Assembly: GCF_014697625.1 (NCBI RefSeq)
Contig: NZ_JACJSG010000003.1
Location: 124,001-188,000, forward strand
Length of the DNA stretch: 64,000 bases
Source: Anabaena azotica FACHB-119
GTDB taxonomy: Bacteria; Cyanobacteriota; Cyanobacteriia; Cyanobacteriales; Nostocaceae
Direction: 5' to 3'
Below the pieces are notes generated by a model that saw nothing but the letters and a program-made list of their open reading frames with translations, was not told where the DNA came from and made no database searches. Below, piece after piece: positions 16,875 to 25,547 of the stretch. Both the position numbers and the translations under genes were made by a program. Numbering within the stretch: the first letter of the stretch is position 1; every line of letters begins with the position of its first letter.

Positions 16875-19439
16875 ATGACCGCTTCTGACATCCAGCCAAC
16901 GGAACCCAATACTCCCCCAACGCCTCACGCTGACACTCGACTAGTAGACCGGACTAAGCTGAGTAAGATGTACCAGCACTATGTCGAGGTGAAGGATAAA
17001 CACCCTCATGCGCTGTTGCTGTATCGTGTGGGTGATTTCTTTGAAACGTTTTTTCAAGATGCGGTAACAGTAGCGAGAGAATTAGAACTCGTCCTGACTA
17101 GCAAACACGGCGGCGAAGTGGGACGGGTAGCGATGACTGGTGTCCCTCACCATGCTTGGGAACGCTACACTACCCAACTGGTGGAAAAAGGCTATGCTGT
17201 GGTAATTTGCGACCAAGTAGAAGATGCTTCGGAGGCGGTGGGTTTGGTGCGCCGGGAAGTGACGCGCATCCTCACTCCTGGCACTTTGTTGGAAGAAGGG
17301 ATGTTGAAATCTAGTCGCAATAATTACTTGGCGGCTGTGGTAATTGCGGTGAACCATTGGGGACTAGCTTATGCAGATATCTCCACGGGGGAATTTCTCA
17401 CGACTCAAGATAGTGATTTAGAAAGGTTGACTCAGGAGTTGATGCGGTTACAGCCTTCCGAGGTTCTGGTTCCTACCAACGCACCCGATTTAGGTAGTTT
17501 ACTACGTCCGGGGGAAACTTCGCCAAGCTTACCCGAATGTTTACCACCATCATTTTGTTATAGCCTGCGATCGCAACTCCCCTTCTCCCAAGCCGAAGCC
17601 AGAAGTACATTATTGCAGAAATTCAAGGTGCGATCGCTCGAAGGTTTGGGTTGTGACCATCTCCCCTTGGCTGTCCGCGCGGCTGGTGGGTTATTGGAAT
17701 ATGTGGAAGATACGCAAAAAGCCGGACAAGTATCCTTACAAAGACTCCGCACCTATACCATCACCGACTACCTCATAGTTGACAACCAAACTCGGCGTAA
17801 CTTAGAAATTACCCAAACAGTCCGGGATGGCACTTTTCACGGTTCCTTACTCTGGGCTTTAGATAACACTAGCACGGCTATGGGCAGTCGCGCTTTACGG
17901 CGATGGCTGTTACAACCGCTACTCGATACCAAGGGGATTCGCTCACGCCAAGACACTATCCAAGAATTGGTGCAGAATACACCCCTACGGCAAGATTTGC
18001 GCCATTTATTACGGCAAATTTACGATTTGGAAAGGTTGACAGGTCGTGCTAGTTCGGGAACTGCCAACGCCAGGGATTTAGTCGCCCTAGCTGACTCTCT
18101 CTCCCGCTTACCAGAATTAGCTAACCTAGTTGCTGAAGCTAATTCACCCTTCCTTAAAGCTTTGCAAAAAGTACCGCCGATTTTGGAAGAGTTAGCGCAA
18201 AAGATACACGCGCACTTAGTAGAATCACCACCATTGCATATCAAAGAAGGCGGCTTAATTCGTCCTGGGGTGAATCCTTTATTGGATGAGAGAAAGGCGA
18301 CGGTGGAAGCAGACCACCAATGGATTGCTAATCTAGAAGTAGATGAAAGGGCGAGAACGGGAATACCTTTACTTAAGGTAGGATTTAACGAAACCTTTGG
18401 TTACTACATTAGTATTTCCCGCGCCAAAGCTGACCAAGTACCCCCTAATTACATCCGTAAACAAACCCTGAAGAATGAAGAACGTTACATCACCCCAGAA
18501 CTGAAGGAACGGGAAGCCAGGATTCTCACGGCGCGGGATGATTTACATAAGTTGGAATATGAGATTTTTGTCACGTTACGGGAGGAAGTGGGAGAACAGG
18601 CGGAAGCCATTCGTAACCTGTCCCGCGCTGTCGCCGCCGCAGATGTGTTGTGCGGTTTAGCTGAGTTGGCGGTACATCAAGGTTACTGTCGTCCAGAAAT
18701 GGTGAATGGACGAGAGTTGAAAATCGTTGATGGTCGCCATCCTGTGGTGGAACAATCTTTACCTGCGGGTTTCTTTGTCCCTAATTCTACGGAGTTGGGG
18801 AATAGTGAAGAAACTGCTTCACTTCCAGACTTAGTTATTCTGACTGGGCCTAACGCCAGTGGTAAAAGTTGTTACCTGCGTCAAGTGGGATTAATTCAAT
18901 TAATGGCGCAAATTGGCAGTTTTGTGCCGGCTAAGTCTGCGCGGTTGGGAGTGTGCGATCGCATTTTCACCCGCGTCGGTGCTGTGGATGATTTAGCCAC
19001 GGGTCAATCTACATTTATGGTAGAGATGAATGAGACAGCCAATATTCTCAATCATGCCACATCTAGATCCCTAGTTTTGTTAGATGAAATTGGTCGAGGG
19101 ACTGCAACTTTTGATGGTCTTTCCATAGCTTGGGCGGTTGCAGAATATCTGGCTATGGAGATTCGTTCCCGCACAATTTTTGCTACTCATTACCATGAGT
19201 TAAATGAACTGGCGGGAATGTTACCTAATGTGGCTAATTATCAGGTGACAGTGAAGGAATTACCAGACCAAATCATCTTTCTCCACCAAGTTCAACCGGG
19301 AGGCGCTGATAAATCTTATGGTATTGAGGCGGGAAGGTTAGCGGGTTTACCAGCAGTGGTAATTCAACGGGCGAAACAAGTTATGGGTCAAATTGAGAAA
19401 CATAGTAAGATTGCGATCGGGTTGCAGAATTTGGATTGA
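16875..19439 (+). CDS. mutS: DNA mismatch repair protein MutS
   Basis: MutS recognises base mismatches and starts repair. The 854-residue protein has the mismatch-binding domain with [16 protein letters not shown] (the Phe-x-Glu reader near residue 55), connector and lever domains, the clamp, and the ATPase domain with Walker [17 protein letters not shown], Walker [17 protein letters not shown] and the [10 protein letters not shown] motif. [14 protein letters not shown] is also family-typical. Length is normal for bacterial MutS1. The gene follows the AAA/DUF4276 pair by about 90 bases, but no shared function is implied. Complete. Confidence 0.97.
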   Translation: MTASDIQPTEPNTPPTPHADTRLVDRTKLSKMYQHYVEVKDKHPHALLLYRVGDFFETFFQDAVTVARELELVLTSKHGGEVGRVAMTGVPHHAWERYTTQLVEKGYAVVICDQVEDASEAVGLVRREVTRILTPGTLLEEGMLKSSRNNYLAAVVIAVNHWGLAYADISTGEFLTTQDSDLERLTQELMRLQPSEVLVPTNAPDLGSLLRPGETSPSLPECLPPSFCYSLRSQLPFSQAEARSTLLQKFKVRSLEGLGCDHLPLAVRAAGGLLEYVEDTQKAGQVSLQRLRTYTITDYLIVDNQTRRNLEITQTVRDGTFHGSLLWALDNTSTAMGSRALRRWLLQPLLDTKGIRSRQDTIQELVQNTPLRQDLRHLLRQIYDLERLTGRASSGTANARDLVALADSLSRLPELANLVAEANSPFLKALQKVPPILEELAQKIHAHLVESPPLHIKEGGLIRPGVNPLLDERKATVEADHQWIANLEVDERARTGIPLLKVGFNETFGYYISISRAKADQVPPNYIRKQTLKNEERYITPELKEREARILTARDDLHKLEYEIFVTLREEVGEQAEAIRNLSRAVAAADVLCGLAELAVHQGYCRPEMVNGRELKIVDGRHPVVEQSLPAGFFVPNSTELGNSEETASLPDLVILTGPNASGKSCYLRQVGLIQLMAQIGSFVPAKSARLGVCDRIFTRVGAVDDLATGQSTFMVEMNETANILNHATSRSLVLLDEIGRGTATFDGLSIAWAVAEYLAMEIRSRTIFATHYHELNELAGMLPNVANYQVTVKELPDQIIFLHQVQPGGADKSYGIEAGRLAGLPAVVIQRAKQVMGQIEKHSKIAIGLQNLD

Positions 19440-19570
19440 TTTGGTAGGGGTGTAATACCGTTTGCTAACCCCCAAAAGCGTTTTCTAGGGTGAATAAACT
19501 TGCCCCTGGCGGTTATCATCACAGCAGGGTGGTTTCATACAATCAGAGAAAAAATATCAATCTGTTTCAA

Positions 19571-19609
19571 AGCCTCTCCCCCCGTGGGGGAGAGGTTTGG
19601 AGAGGGGTC
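19571..19609. repeat. GC-rich dispersed hairpin repeat (CCTCTCCCCCCGTGGGGGAGAGG)
   Basis: A perfect hairpin of the same family as 13870 and 35476, in the 299-base gap between mutS and the convergent protease gene. The rest of the gap shows no supported gene. Confidence 0.75.
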
Positions 19610-19738
19610 AAAATCTCTGCTACAAAACAAGAAATCAGAACTTATAAATTTTTCTTTCTTCGTATGAAACCATCCTGCTGGCGGTTATCGTCAGGGGCTA
19701 TACCCCTTTCGCGTTGCACTTAAAACTTACGCCAAAGG

Positions 19739-20704
19739 TTAATTTCTAGTAAACAACCGATCTAAGAAATCAACCCTCACCGCTAGATTAATAATCCCCC
19801 GATTTGTGCGTGTATCTATAATTTCCGCATTATTCAACGCCACAATATAATGTTCACCACCAATCAAATCAATCAGCGCACCACCGGAAGAACCTCCAGT
19901 AGTGTCGCAATTATGGTACAGTACGCCTTCCTTCTCCTGAACAATACCACATCCAGCTTGATATGAAGCAGTCCAACCACGACCAGCAGACAAGAACTCA
20001 TAGCCTTTTTTGCTAGTATCAGGGAAGTCACCAGAATAACCAACAAAGAAGAGTTTATCCCGATTTTTCAAGAAACTGGCAGTAGAGAGAGATTGCCAAC
20101 CTAAATAACCATACTTACGACCCAAAGGTTTATCAATTATCATCACCGCCCAATCGTTTAATTGATTAGTGAGTCCATCTCCTCTAAAATCTGTACCATA
20201 AATGACACGCTCAACTACAGCGATATCTCTTCTATTAGGAACAACGCCATTAATTAGATTAGGGAAAAACCGAATTTCTCGACTTAATTGATTGGTTCTA
20301 GGGTCAATCACACAGTGAGCATTTGTTAAAACTAGATTTTCACTTATTAAAGTACCTGTGCAATGATAGTTTCTAAAATCAGTAGTTGTTCCCTGCACTC
20401 GCCCAATTGTTGACCAAGGATATTCTCTACTAATCATAGGAATACGGTCATCCCAATCAAGTACAGCCCTGCTGTCTGGAGGATAAGGTTTTTCAGATTG
20501 TTGCAGATTAGCAGGTTTGAAGGGCTTACTATTAGCTAATACATTTAATTTATCTGCCTCTTCGAGTTTAATAAATTCTGGTGCTTTCGTTTCTTGTGCT
20601 TGGACAGATACCCAACCGCCTAAAGTTGTAAAACTCAAAATTCCCGTAAGAAAACAAGCAAGAAATACAGTCAAAGGTTGCTTATAGAAGGGCTTTTTAG
20701 TCAT
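19739..20704 (-). CDS. Exported trypsin-like serine protease (Glu-endopeptidase-like)
   Basis: The 321-residue protein has an N-terminal signal peptide (TVFLACFLTGILSFTTLGGW, cleavage near VQAQE) and a trypsin-fold domain from about 95. The triad is visible: His in LVLTNAHCVID, Asp in LNDWAVMIID and Ser in CDTTGGSSGGALID. The Cys pair around HCTGTLIS and CDTTGG could form disulfides. It resembles bacterial V8/glutamyl endopeptidase-type proteases. It works outside the cytoplasm. The next gene upstream on the same strand encodes a CHAT (caspase-like) protease, separated by 281 bases including a repeat; a functional link is speculation. Confidence 0.88.
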   Translation of the reverse strand: MTKKPFYKQPLTVFLACFLTGILSFTTLGGWVSVQAQETKAPEFIKLEEADKLNVLANSKPFKPANLQQSEKPYPPDSRAVLDWDDRIPMISREYPWSTIGRVQGTTTDFRNYHCTGTLISENLVLTNAHCVIDPRTNQLSREIRFFPNLINGVVPNRRDIAVVERVIYGTDFRGDGLTNQLNDWAVMIIDKPLGRKYGYLGWQSLSTASFLKNRDKLFFVGYSGDFPDTSKKGYEFLSAGRGWTASYQAGCGIVQEKEGVLYHNCDTTGGSSGGALIDLIGGEHYIVALNNAEIIDTRTNRGIINLAVRVDFLDRLFTRN

Positions 20705-20760
20705 TTTTCTAACTCCTTAATCAAAAATTCATTGGTGTGCTATGAAACTTTTTAGGTTTT

Positions 20761-20859
20761 AGTAGGGTGGGTAGTGCATCGCCAAAATCCTGATCTGGTG
20801 GGCAGTGCATCGGCCTACATATATTTCAAAAATCAAATATGAGTCCTATATGAAATTTT
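20761..20859. repeat. Dispersed palindromic repeat (TAGGGTGGGTAGTGCATCGCC ends)
   Basis: Contains GTGCATCGCC and GGTGGGCAGTGCATCGGCC blocks followed by TTTCAAAAATCAAATATGA. A clear inverse copy is at 29250-29350, and weaker relatives are at about 34045 and 51697. Confidence 0.7.
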
Positions 20860-20985
20860 TTTATGTCTTCCTCCAATTCAAAATTCGTCTTGGAAAGTTT
20901 AAAGTTAATAAAACCAGACTTAGCATAGGTTTGGGTGTTTGAATTTGTATCATATTTGTTGTGAAATGGTATTGCGAATTACAAA

Positions 20986-23900
20986 TTACTTCCACTCGCC
21001 TTGAATAGTAAAAGCTGACCAAAAACGCGGATTTTGCCAATCTTGTTGTTGCCATAATTTCAATTGGGCTTCTCTGAGAGCGACGGCTGGGGTTTTGCCT
21101 TGTCGCAAAATTTGTGTGTACAATTCCTGCATTAATTCTGATGTGGCTTGATCATTGACTTTCCACAAAGACACAACCACACGGGCTGAACCTGCATACA
21201 TTAGTCCCCTTGTCAATCCAATTAAACCTTCTCCTTGAACTTCTTTACCCAGACCGCTTTCGCAGGCACTCAGGACGATTAACTCGGCGGGGAGGTCGAG
21301 GTTAAAAATATCGTTGAGGCGTAAGAAACCTTTTTGCGGTTTGCCTTGTTTATCTACTAGGGATGTGACAAGACCTGATAGTTCTGGGTTGGTGTCATCG
21401 AAAATGCCGTGGGTGGCGAATAGCAGTAGGCGATATTGACTTAATTGTTTACTGGTGGCGAAGTTGTAGTTAGCCTCAAAGTCAAAGGCTTGCAGACTTT
21501 GTTGAGGTGACACCATTTTCAGCACTGCTTGAGCCTCATTGCGTGTACCGGGGAGTCGGTTTAATTGACCACGATGAAGATTGCTCAACGACCTTTGCAG
21601 GGCTGAACGTTCTAGTTCCAGGTCAAGGGAAGCGGAAGTTTGCGGTGCTTTACCAGTGACACGTTGATCATTAGCACTAAATACGGGGTCAGCGAGAACT
21701 GCGAGGGTTTTGGGTGCGGGTTTACGTCCTTTGAGTTGCTGTCTTTGGGTGGCGAGGCTGGTGATGGAGGGGAGAGTGATAATTTCATGATTCACCAGTA
21801 AGGGTTGGTAATTGACCCCTCCCCCAACCCCTCCCCGAAGCGGAGAGGGGAGTTTGTTGTTCTCTTGCTCCCCCTTCCCTTGCAGGGAAGGGGGTTGGGG
21901 GGTTAGGTCAGATAACACCGCAAAAGGAATTTTATGTAAAATCCCATCAGCCACCACCACTATGCGTTTTTTCCCCAACTTTCCAGCCACGGGTGCAAGG
22001 ATAATTTGACTCAGTTCTTTTGCTGCTTTGGTTGTATCAGCATAAGATTCGGCTTTTTCTTCTGGGGTTGCACCAGCAATGAGTGGACTTGTTAATTGTT
22101 GGTGTAAATTTCTCGCCGCTTTTTCTATCTGTTCATTTCCAGGGAGTTCGTAGGTATCGAGTGAGTTGGGAGTGACTAACCATAGATAGCTGCGTTTTTT
22201 ATCCAAGGAATATTGCAACAACAGGGTGTCTTGATCTAATTGTTGTTGAATTTGGGGTAAGACGAGAGGTTGGGGATATTTCAGCGCCGCATATTCAGGG
22301 TTAGAGGTGCGGATTTTGTTTTTTAAATCTTGCTGTTGTTTGAGTAAGCTTTCGATTTGTTGTTTGGTGGTTGTTATCCGTTGGGTTGATGGTTGTTTTT
22401 GACTGAATAGTTGTGATAGTTGTTTTTCTCTGGCATCAAGTAACAGGTTTAAACGGCGTTCTTCTGCTAGGAGTTTGGGGTCAACATTGTTACGGATATT
22501 TACGTTTGCTTCTGTTAACAGTTCTACCAAACCCCTAGTGCGGGAACGTTCGTTGATGTGTAGTGCTAATGCGTCGTAGCCCTGGGAGGGGTCTTTTTTG
22601 TGCAGTTGCATCAGCAGGTCGGTGTAGAATTTATAGTAATCTTGGACTGTGGCAAAGTAGGAAGTACGCAGTTGTTGGTCAATAATTTTGGTGCGTAAAT
22701 CTTCAATGATGTCGATGGCGGTTTGAATGTGTGTGCGGGCTTGTTCCAGGTTGCCTCTATTGCGTTCTAAGTCAGCCAAATTGTAAAGGGTAGTGGCTTC
22801 CCCTGCCCTGTCCCCCACTGCCCGGTATAGGGGTAGGGCTTGGTTGTAGTATTTGAGTGCCTCTTGCTTTTCTCCTAATAAGTCGTAGACAACGCCAATA
22901 TTGTTGAGGCTATTGGCTTCCCCTGCCCTGTTCCCCACTGCCCGGATTAGGGGTAGGGCTTGGTTATAGTATTTGAGGGCTTCTTGGTTTTCTCCTAATG
23001 AGGAGTAGACACGGCCAATATTGTTGAGGGTAGCGGCTTCCCCTGCCTTGTCCTCCACTGCCAGTCTTAGGGGTAGGGCTTGGTTGTAGTATTTGAGTGC
23101 CTCTTGCTTTTCTCCTAATGAGAAGTAGACAAAGCCAATATTGTTGAGGGTAGTGGCTTCCCCTACCCTGTCCCCCACTGCCCGGAATAGGGGTAGGGCT
23201 TGGTTGTAGTATTTGAGTGCCTCTTGGTTTTCTCCTAATGAGTCGTAGACAAAGCCAATATTGTTGAGGCTATTGGCTTCTCCTCGCCTGTCCCCCACTG
23301 CCCGGAATAGGGGTAGGGCTTGGTTGTAGTATTTGAGGGCTTCTTGCTTTTCTCCTAATGAGTCGTAGACAGCGCCAATATTGTTGAGGGTATTGGCTTC
23401 CCCTCGCCTCTCCGCCACTGCCCGCAATAGGGGTAGGGCTTGGTTGTAGTATTTGAGTGCCTCTTGCTTTTCTCCTAATGAGTCGTAGACACTGCCAATA
23501 TTGTTGAGGGTATTGGCTTCCCCTCGCCTCTCCGCCACTGCCCGCAATAGGGGTAGGGCTTGGTTGTAGTATTTGAGAGCCTCTTGGTTTTCTCCTAATG
23601 AGAAGTAGACACTGCCAATATTGTTGAGGGTAATGGCTTCTCCTCCCCTCTCCGCCACTGCCCGGTATAGGGGCAGGGCTTGGTTGTAGTATTTGAGTGC
23701 CTCTTGCTTTTCTCCTAAATCAGAGTAGACAGCGCCAATACCAAGAAGGGTAACTGCTTGCCAAGCTTTATCATCTACTTGCTGCCAAAGTTTTAAAGCT
23801 TCCAACAATTTCTCTGTTGCTTGTCGCAGTGATTCTGCTGTGCCTTGTTGAAACAGTTCTGACCCCTCTTGTCTCAGTTTTTCCGCAGCAGCACGAGTTG

Positions 23901-24072
23901 CATCTTGTTGTGTGTTTTCTGGTTGCTGTGCTATATGCAACCTTTGATTTCTCTGTGTTGCTCCCACTGACTCCGACAGCAAAACGACACTCAGCAAGAA
24001 AATTAAACCGTGGCGAGTGGTTTTTGCTAACCAGTGCCAGCAAGGCAATTGAGATTTTACACTCCTCTCCAT
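20986..24072 (-). CDS. TPR-CHAT domain protein (caspase-like protease)
   Basis: The 1028-residue protein has an N-terminal hydrophobic segment ([17 protein letters not shown], a signal peptide or anchor), nine tetratricopeptide repeats (about 90-460), a linker and a C-terminal CHAT domain. Eight TPRs share the 40-residue unit [27 protein letters not shown] and are nearly identical in DNA. The CHAT catalytic dyad is visible: H888 in LLFATHG and C937 in [16 protein letters not shown] proteases are clan CD peptidases related to caspases and separase, often in cyanobacteria with TPRs as the sensor. An in-frame insertion of a dispersed DNA repeat sits at about residues 722-752. Function inferred as proteolytic signalling. 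Confidence 0.9.
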   Translation of the reverse strand: MERSVKSQLPCWHWLAKTTRHGLIFLLSVVLLSESVGATQRNQRLHIAQQPENTQQDATRAAAEKLRQEGSELFQQGTAESLRQATEKLLEALKLWQQVDDKAWQAVTLLGIGAVYSDLGEKQEALKYYNQALPLYRAVAERGGEAITLNNIGSVYFSLGENQEALKYYNQALPLLRAVAERRGEANTLNNIGSVYDSLGEKQEALKYYNQALPLLRAVAERRGEANTLNNIGAVYDSLGEKQEALKYYNQALPLFRAVGDRRGEANSLNNIGFVYDSLGENQEALKYYNQALPLFRAVGDRVGEATTLNNIGFVYFSLGEKQEALKYYNQALPLRLAVEDKAGEAATLNNIGRVYSSLGENQEALKYYNQALPLIRAVGNRAGEANSLNNIGVVYDLLGEKQEALKYYNQALPLYRAVGDRAGEATTLYNLADLERNRGNLEQARTHIQTAIDIIEDLRTKIIDQQLRTSYFATVQDYYKFYTDLLMQLHKKDPSQGYDALALHINERSRTRGLVELLTEANVNIRNNVDPKLLAEERRLNLLLDAREKQLSQLFSQKQPSTQRITTTKQQIESLLKQQQDLKNKIRTSNPEYAALKYPQPLVLPQIQQQLDQDTLLLQYSLDKKRSYLWLVTPNSLDTYELPGNEQIEKAARNLHQQLTSPLIAGATPEEKAESYADTTKAAKELSQIILAPVAGKLGKKRIVVVADGILHKIPFAVLSDLTPQPPSLQGKGEQENNKLPSPLRGGVGGGVNYQPLLVNHEIITLPSITSLATQRQQLKGRKPAPKTLAVLADPVFSANDQRVTGKAPQTSASLDLELERSALQRSLSNLHRGQLNRLPGTRNEAQAVLKMVSPQQSLQAFDFEANYNFATSKQLSQYRLLLFATHGIFDDTNPELSGLVTSLVDKQGKPQKGFLRLNDIFNLDLPAELIVLSACESGLGKEVQGEGLIGLTRGLMYAGSARVVVSLWKVNDQATSELMQELYTQILRQGKTPAVALREAQLKLWQQQDWQNPRFWSAFTIQGEWK
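21814..21911. repeat. Dispersed GC-rich repeat lying in frame inside the CHAT gene
   Basis: About 98 bases with the same hairpins as the repeat at 13870 (CCTCCCCGAAGCGGAGAGG and CCCCCTTCCCTTGCAGGGAAGGGGG). It keeps the reading frame, adding roughly 32 residues (about 722-752, such as [15 protein letters not shown]) within the CHAT domain between conserved blocks PFAVLSD and PLLVNHEI. Confidence 0.8.
22805..23750 (-). repeat. Eight 120-bp tandem repeats encoding TPR units
   Basis: The block GGGTAGGGCTTGGTTGTAGT recurs at exactly 120-base spacing eight times (first near 22823, last near 23663, the last with one change). The units are nearly identical in DNA, not only in protein, so the array has expanded recently or is kept alike by recombination. 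Confidence 0.9.
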
Positions 24073-24285
24073 TATTTAGCCCCACAACTTCAATCAGTGA
24101 TTATTTACAGCCCTATCCTGTTGGCAGCAATTCCGCCTATTAATAAATTATTTAATTGTCGCCAGTAATATTGCTGAAACTTTATGTTGATTTTATAGGT
24201 GCTATCAGCGAAGTCATCTTTGGTTGCGGTTTTTGTAACAAGCTTTCGAGTGATTGTTACCAATGCCTCATCACAGTTAGGATTT

Positions 24286-24357
24286 AAGCATAAAAACGAA
24301 AAATCAAGGGTTTGGGCAAGGGTATAGGGGTATAAGGGTGTAGGGGTGTAGGTGTTC
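24286..24357. repeat. Repeat with AAAACGAAAAATCAAGGGTTT and GGGTATAGGGGTATAAGGG
   Basis: An inverse-complement relative is at about 63350-63450, inside the element with AGGACTTACGCA ends, which shares CCCTTGATTTTTCGTTTTCA. This is therefore a fragment of that element. Confidence 0.7.
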
Positions 24358-24384
24358 AAAACCCTAACTAAATATCTAAATTCA

Positions 24385-24418
24385 TCGGCGTTTATCGGCG
24401 TTTATCGGCGGTTAATTA
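24385..24418. repeat. Three TCGGCGTTTA direct repeats
   Basis: TCGGCG-TTTA units in tandem ending GGTTAATTA, nearly identical to 57762-57794. Purpose unknown. The remaining sequence between 24073 and 24490 holds no supported gene. Confidence 0.75.
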
Positions 24419-24490
24419 TTCTTATCTGAACAGTATTGAGGTATAAAGATGTCAAAATGTTAAGTGTAAACCTTGATCACAAACGCACTT

Positions 24491-24778
24491 ATGCCTAAAG
24501 CCATCTGGAATGGAGCCGTACTAGCCGAAAGCGATAAAACTGTAGTCGTGGAAGGCAACCATTATTTTCCCCCTGATGCCATTAACAAGCAATACTTTCA
24601 GAAGAGCGAAACTCACACCACTTGTCCTTGGAAAGGTGTGGCTAGTTACTACAGCATCGAAGTTGATGGACAAGTTAACAAGGACGCTGCTTGGTACTAC
24701 CCCACCGCCAAAGAAAAGGCTAAGAATATCGAAGGTTACATTGCCTTTTGGAAGGGTGTAAAAGTGGAAAACAACTAA
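24491..24778 (+). CDS. DUF427 domain protein
   Basis: The 95-residue product is a single DUF427 domain. The characteristic pattern is present: PKAIWNGAVLAESDKTVVVEGNHYFP at the start, then HTTCPWKGVASYYSIEVDG, AAWYYP and a closing IAFWKGVKVE. The conserved Cys-Pro-Trp-Lys-Gly segment likely forms a functional site, but no reaction is established. The ATG at 24491 is preferred over an upstream start because it gives the usual N-terminus MPKAIWNG. A strong hairpin 31 bases after the stop codon probably ends the transcript. It appears to be a single-gene unit. Confidence 0.9.
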   Translation: MPKAIWNGAVLAESDKTVVVEGNHYFPPDAINKQYFQKSETHTTCPWKGVASYYSIEVDGQVNKDAAWYYPTAKEKAKNIEGYIAFWKGVKVENN

Positions 24779-24808
24779 AGTTAACTGAACCAATAATTCA
24801 GTATTGTA

Positions 24809-24834
24809 GAGACGCGATTAATCGCGTCTCTTTA
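24809..24834 (+). terminator. Likely intrinsic terminator after the DUF427 gene
   Basis: A perfect inverted repeat GAGACGCGAT-TA-ATCGCGTCTC followed by TTTATATAT. Stem of ten or eleven pairs with a U-containing tail. The stem begins with GTAGAGACG like the palindromes at 11941 and 59273, so it may derive from them. Confidence 0.65.
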
Positions 24835-25547
24835 TATATGATGGGTAAATCTTTTCATCTACCATAGCATTTTCCTACAATCAGGAAATAATTGCATGAT
24901 TTTAAATAAGCTTTAATTTTATTATTCTTAGTAAATTGCGAATTAGCTAAATTTTATTGCCTTTATACCAGAAACCACTGGCAGAATTGGCATAAGCTAT
25001 ACTTACCAAATATTTGAATTATTTGTTGATGTATATTTGGTTTCTAAAAACTTGGATTTAGCCTGATGTTTATTTCCACAAACAGTTAAATAAGCAGTTG
25101 TGATTATTTTGGCGATCGCTACACTGGCAACATATATAAAAATCCTGCAATAGAGAACATTTGGCTTCACCTACCAATATATATAGGTAATGCAAATAAC
25201 TTAATTTTGATTAAGCTTATTTTGAAAATGTGTTTTCAATAACTTAGTTATTTTTTAAATAAATAGCTGAATCGCATTATTTTTTACTATTGTTGATTTT
25301 CCATAATTATGAAAAAATAAACCTTGATATATCAATAAGGATATGATGAAAAACTCACTTCAGCAGTTGACAGTAATAATCTTCTGCTCTTAAGCTCTAT
25401 ATGCTTATTGTCTACCAGCATTACAATAACTAGTTAAATTACTTATATAAGTGTAATTCTCCATGAAATCGCTCAAATATATATCCACAGTTTGATTTTT
25501 TTCAAGAGACTTTGCCAAAATCTTACCGACATTAGAGGAATTGTATA
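24835..25547. other. Long AT-rich leader upstream of the GumC-like gene
   Basis: About 710 bases without a supported gene on either strand. There is one GGCGATCGC (HIP1) site near 25113. The length and composition suit an extended promoter region of the downstream exopolysaccharide gene. AGAGGAATTG at 25533-25542 is its likely ribosome site. Confidence 0.5.

Noticed and set aside
19490..19723. 77-codon frame between mutS and the protease
   Set aside because: Crosses the hairpin repeat at 19571; no protein-like composition or family.
20986..24072. In-frame insert in the CHAT gene as a frameshift or assembly error
   Set aside because: The frame is kept and all CHAT motifs after it are intact, so the insert is real sequence as far as can be seen.
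24809..24834. CRISPR or tandem repeat array search across the window
   Set aside because: The many direct repeats are 7-10-base STRRs without spacers of fixed length, so no CRISPR array is present.
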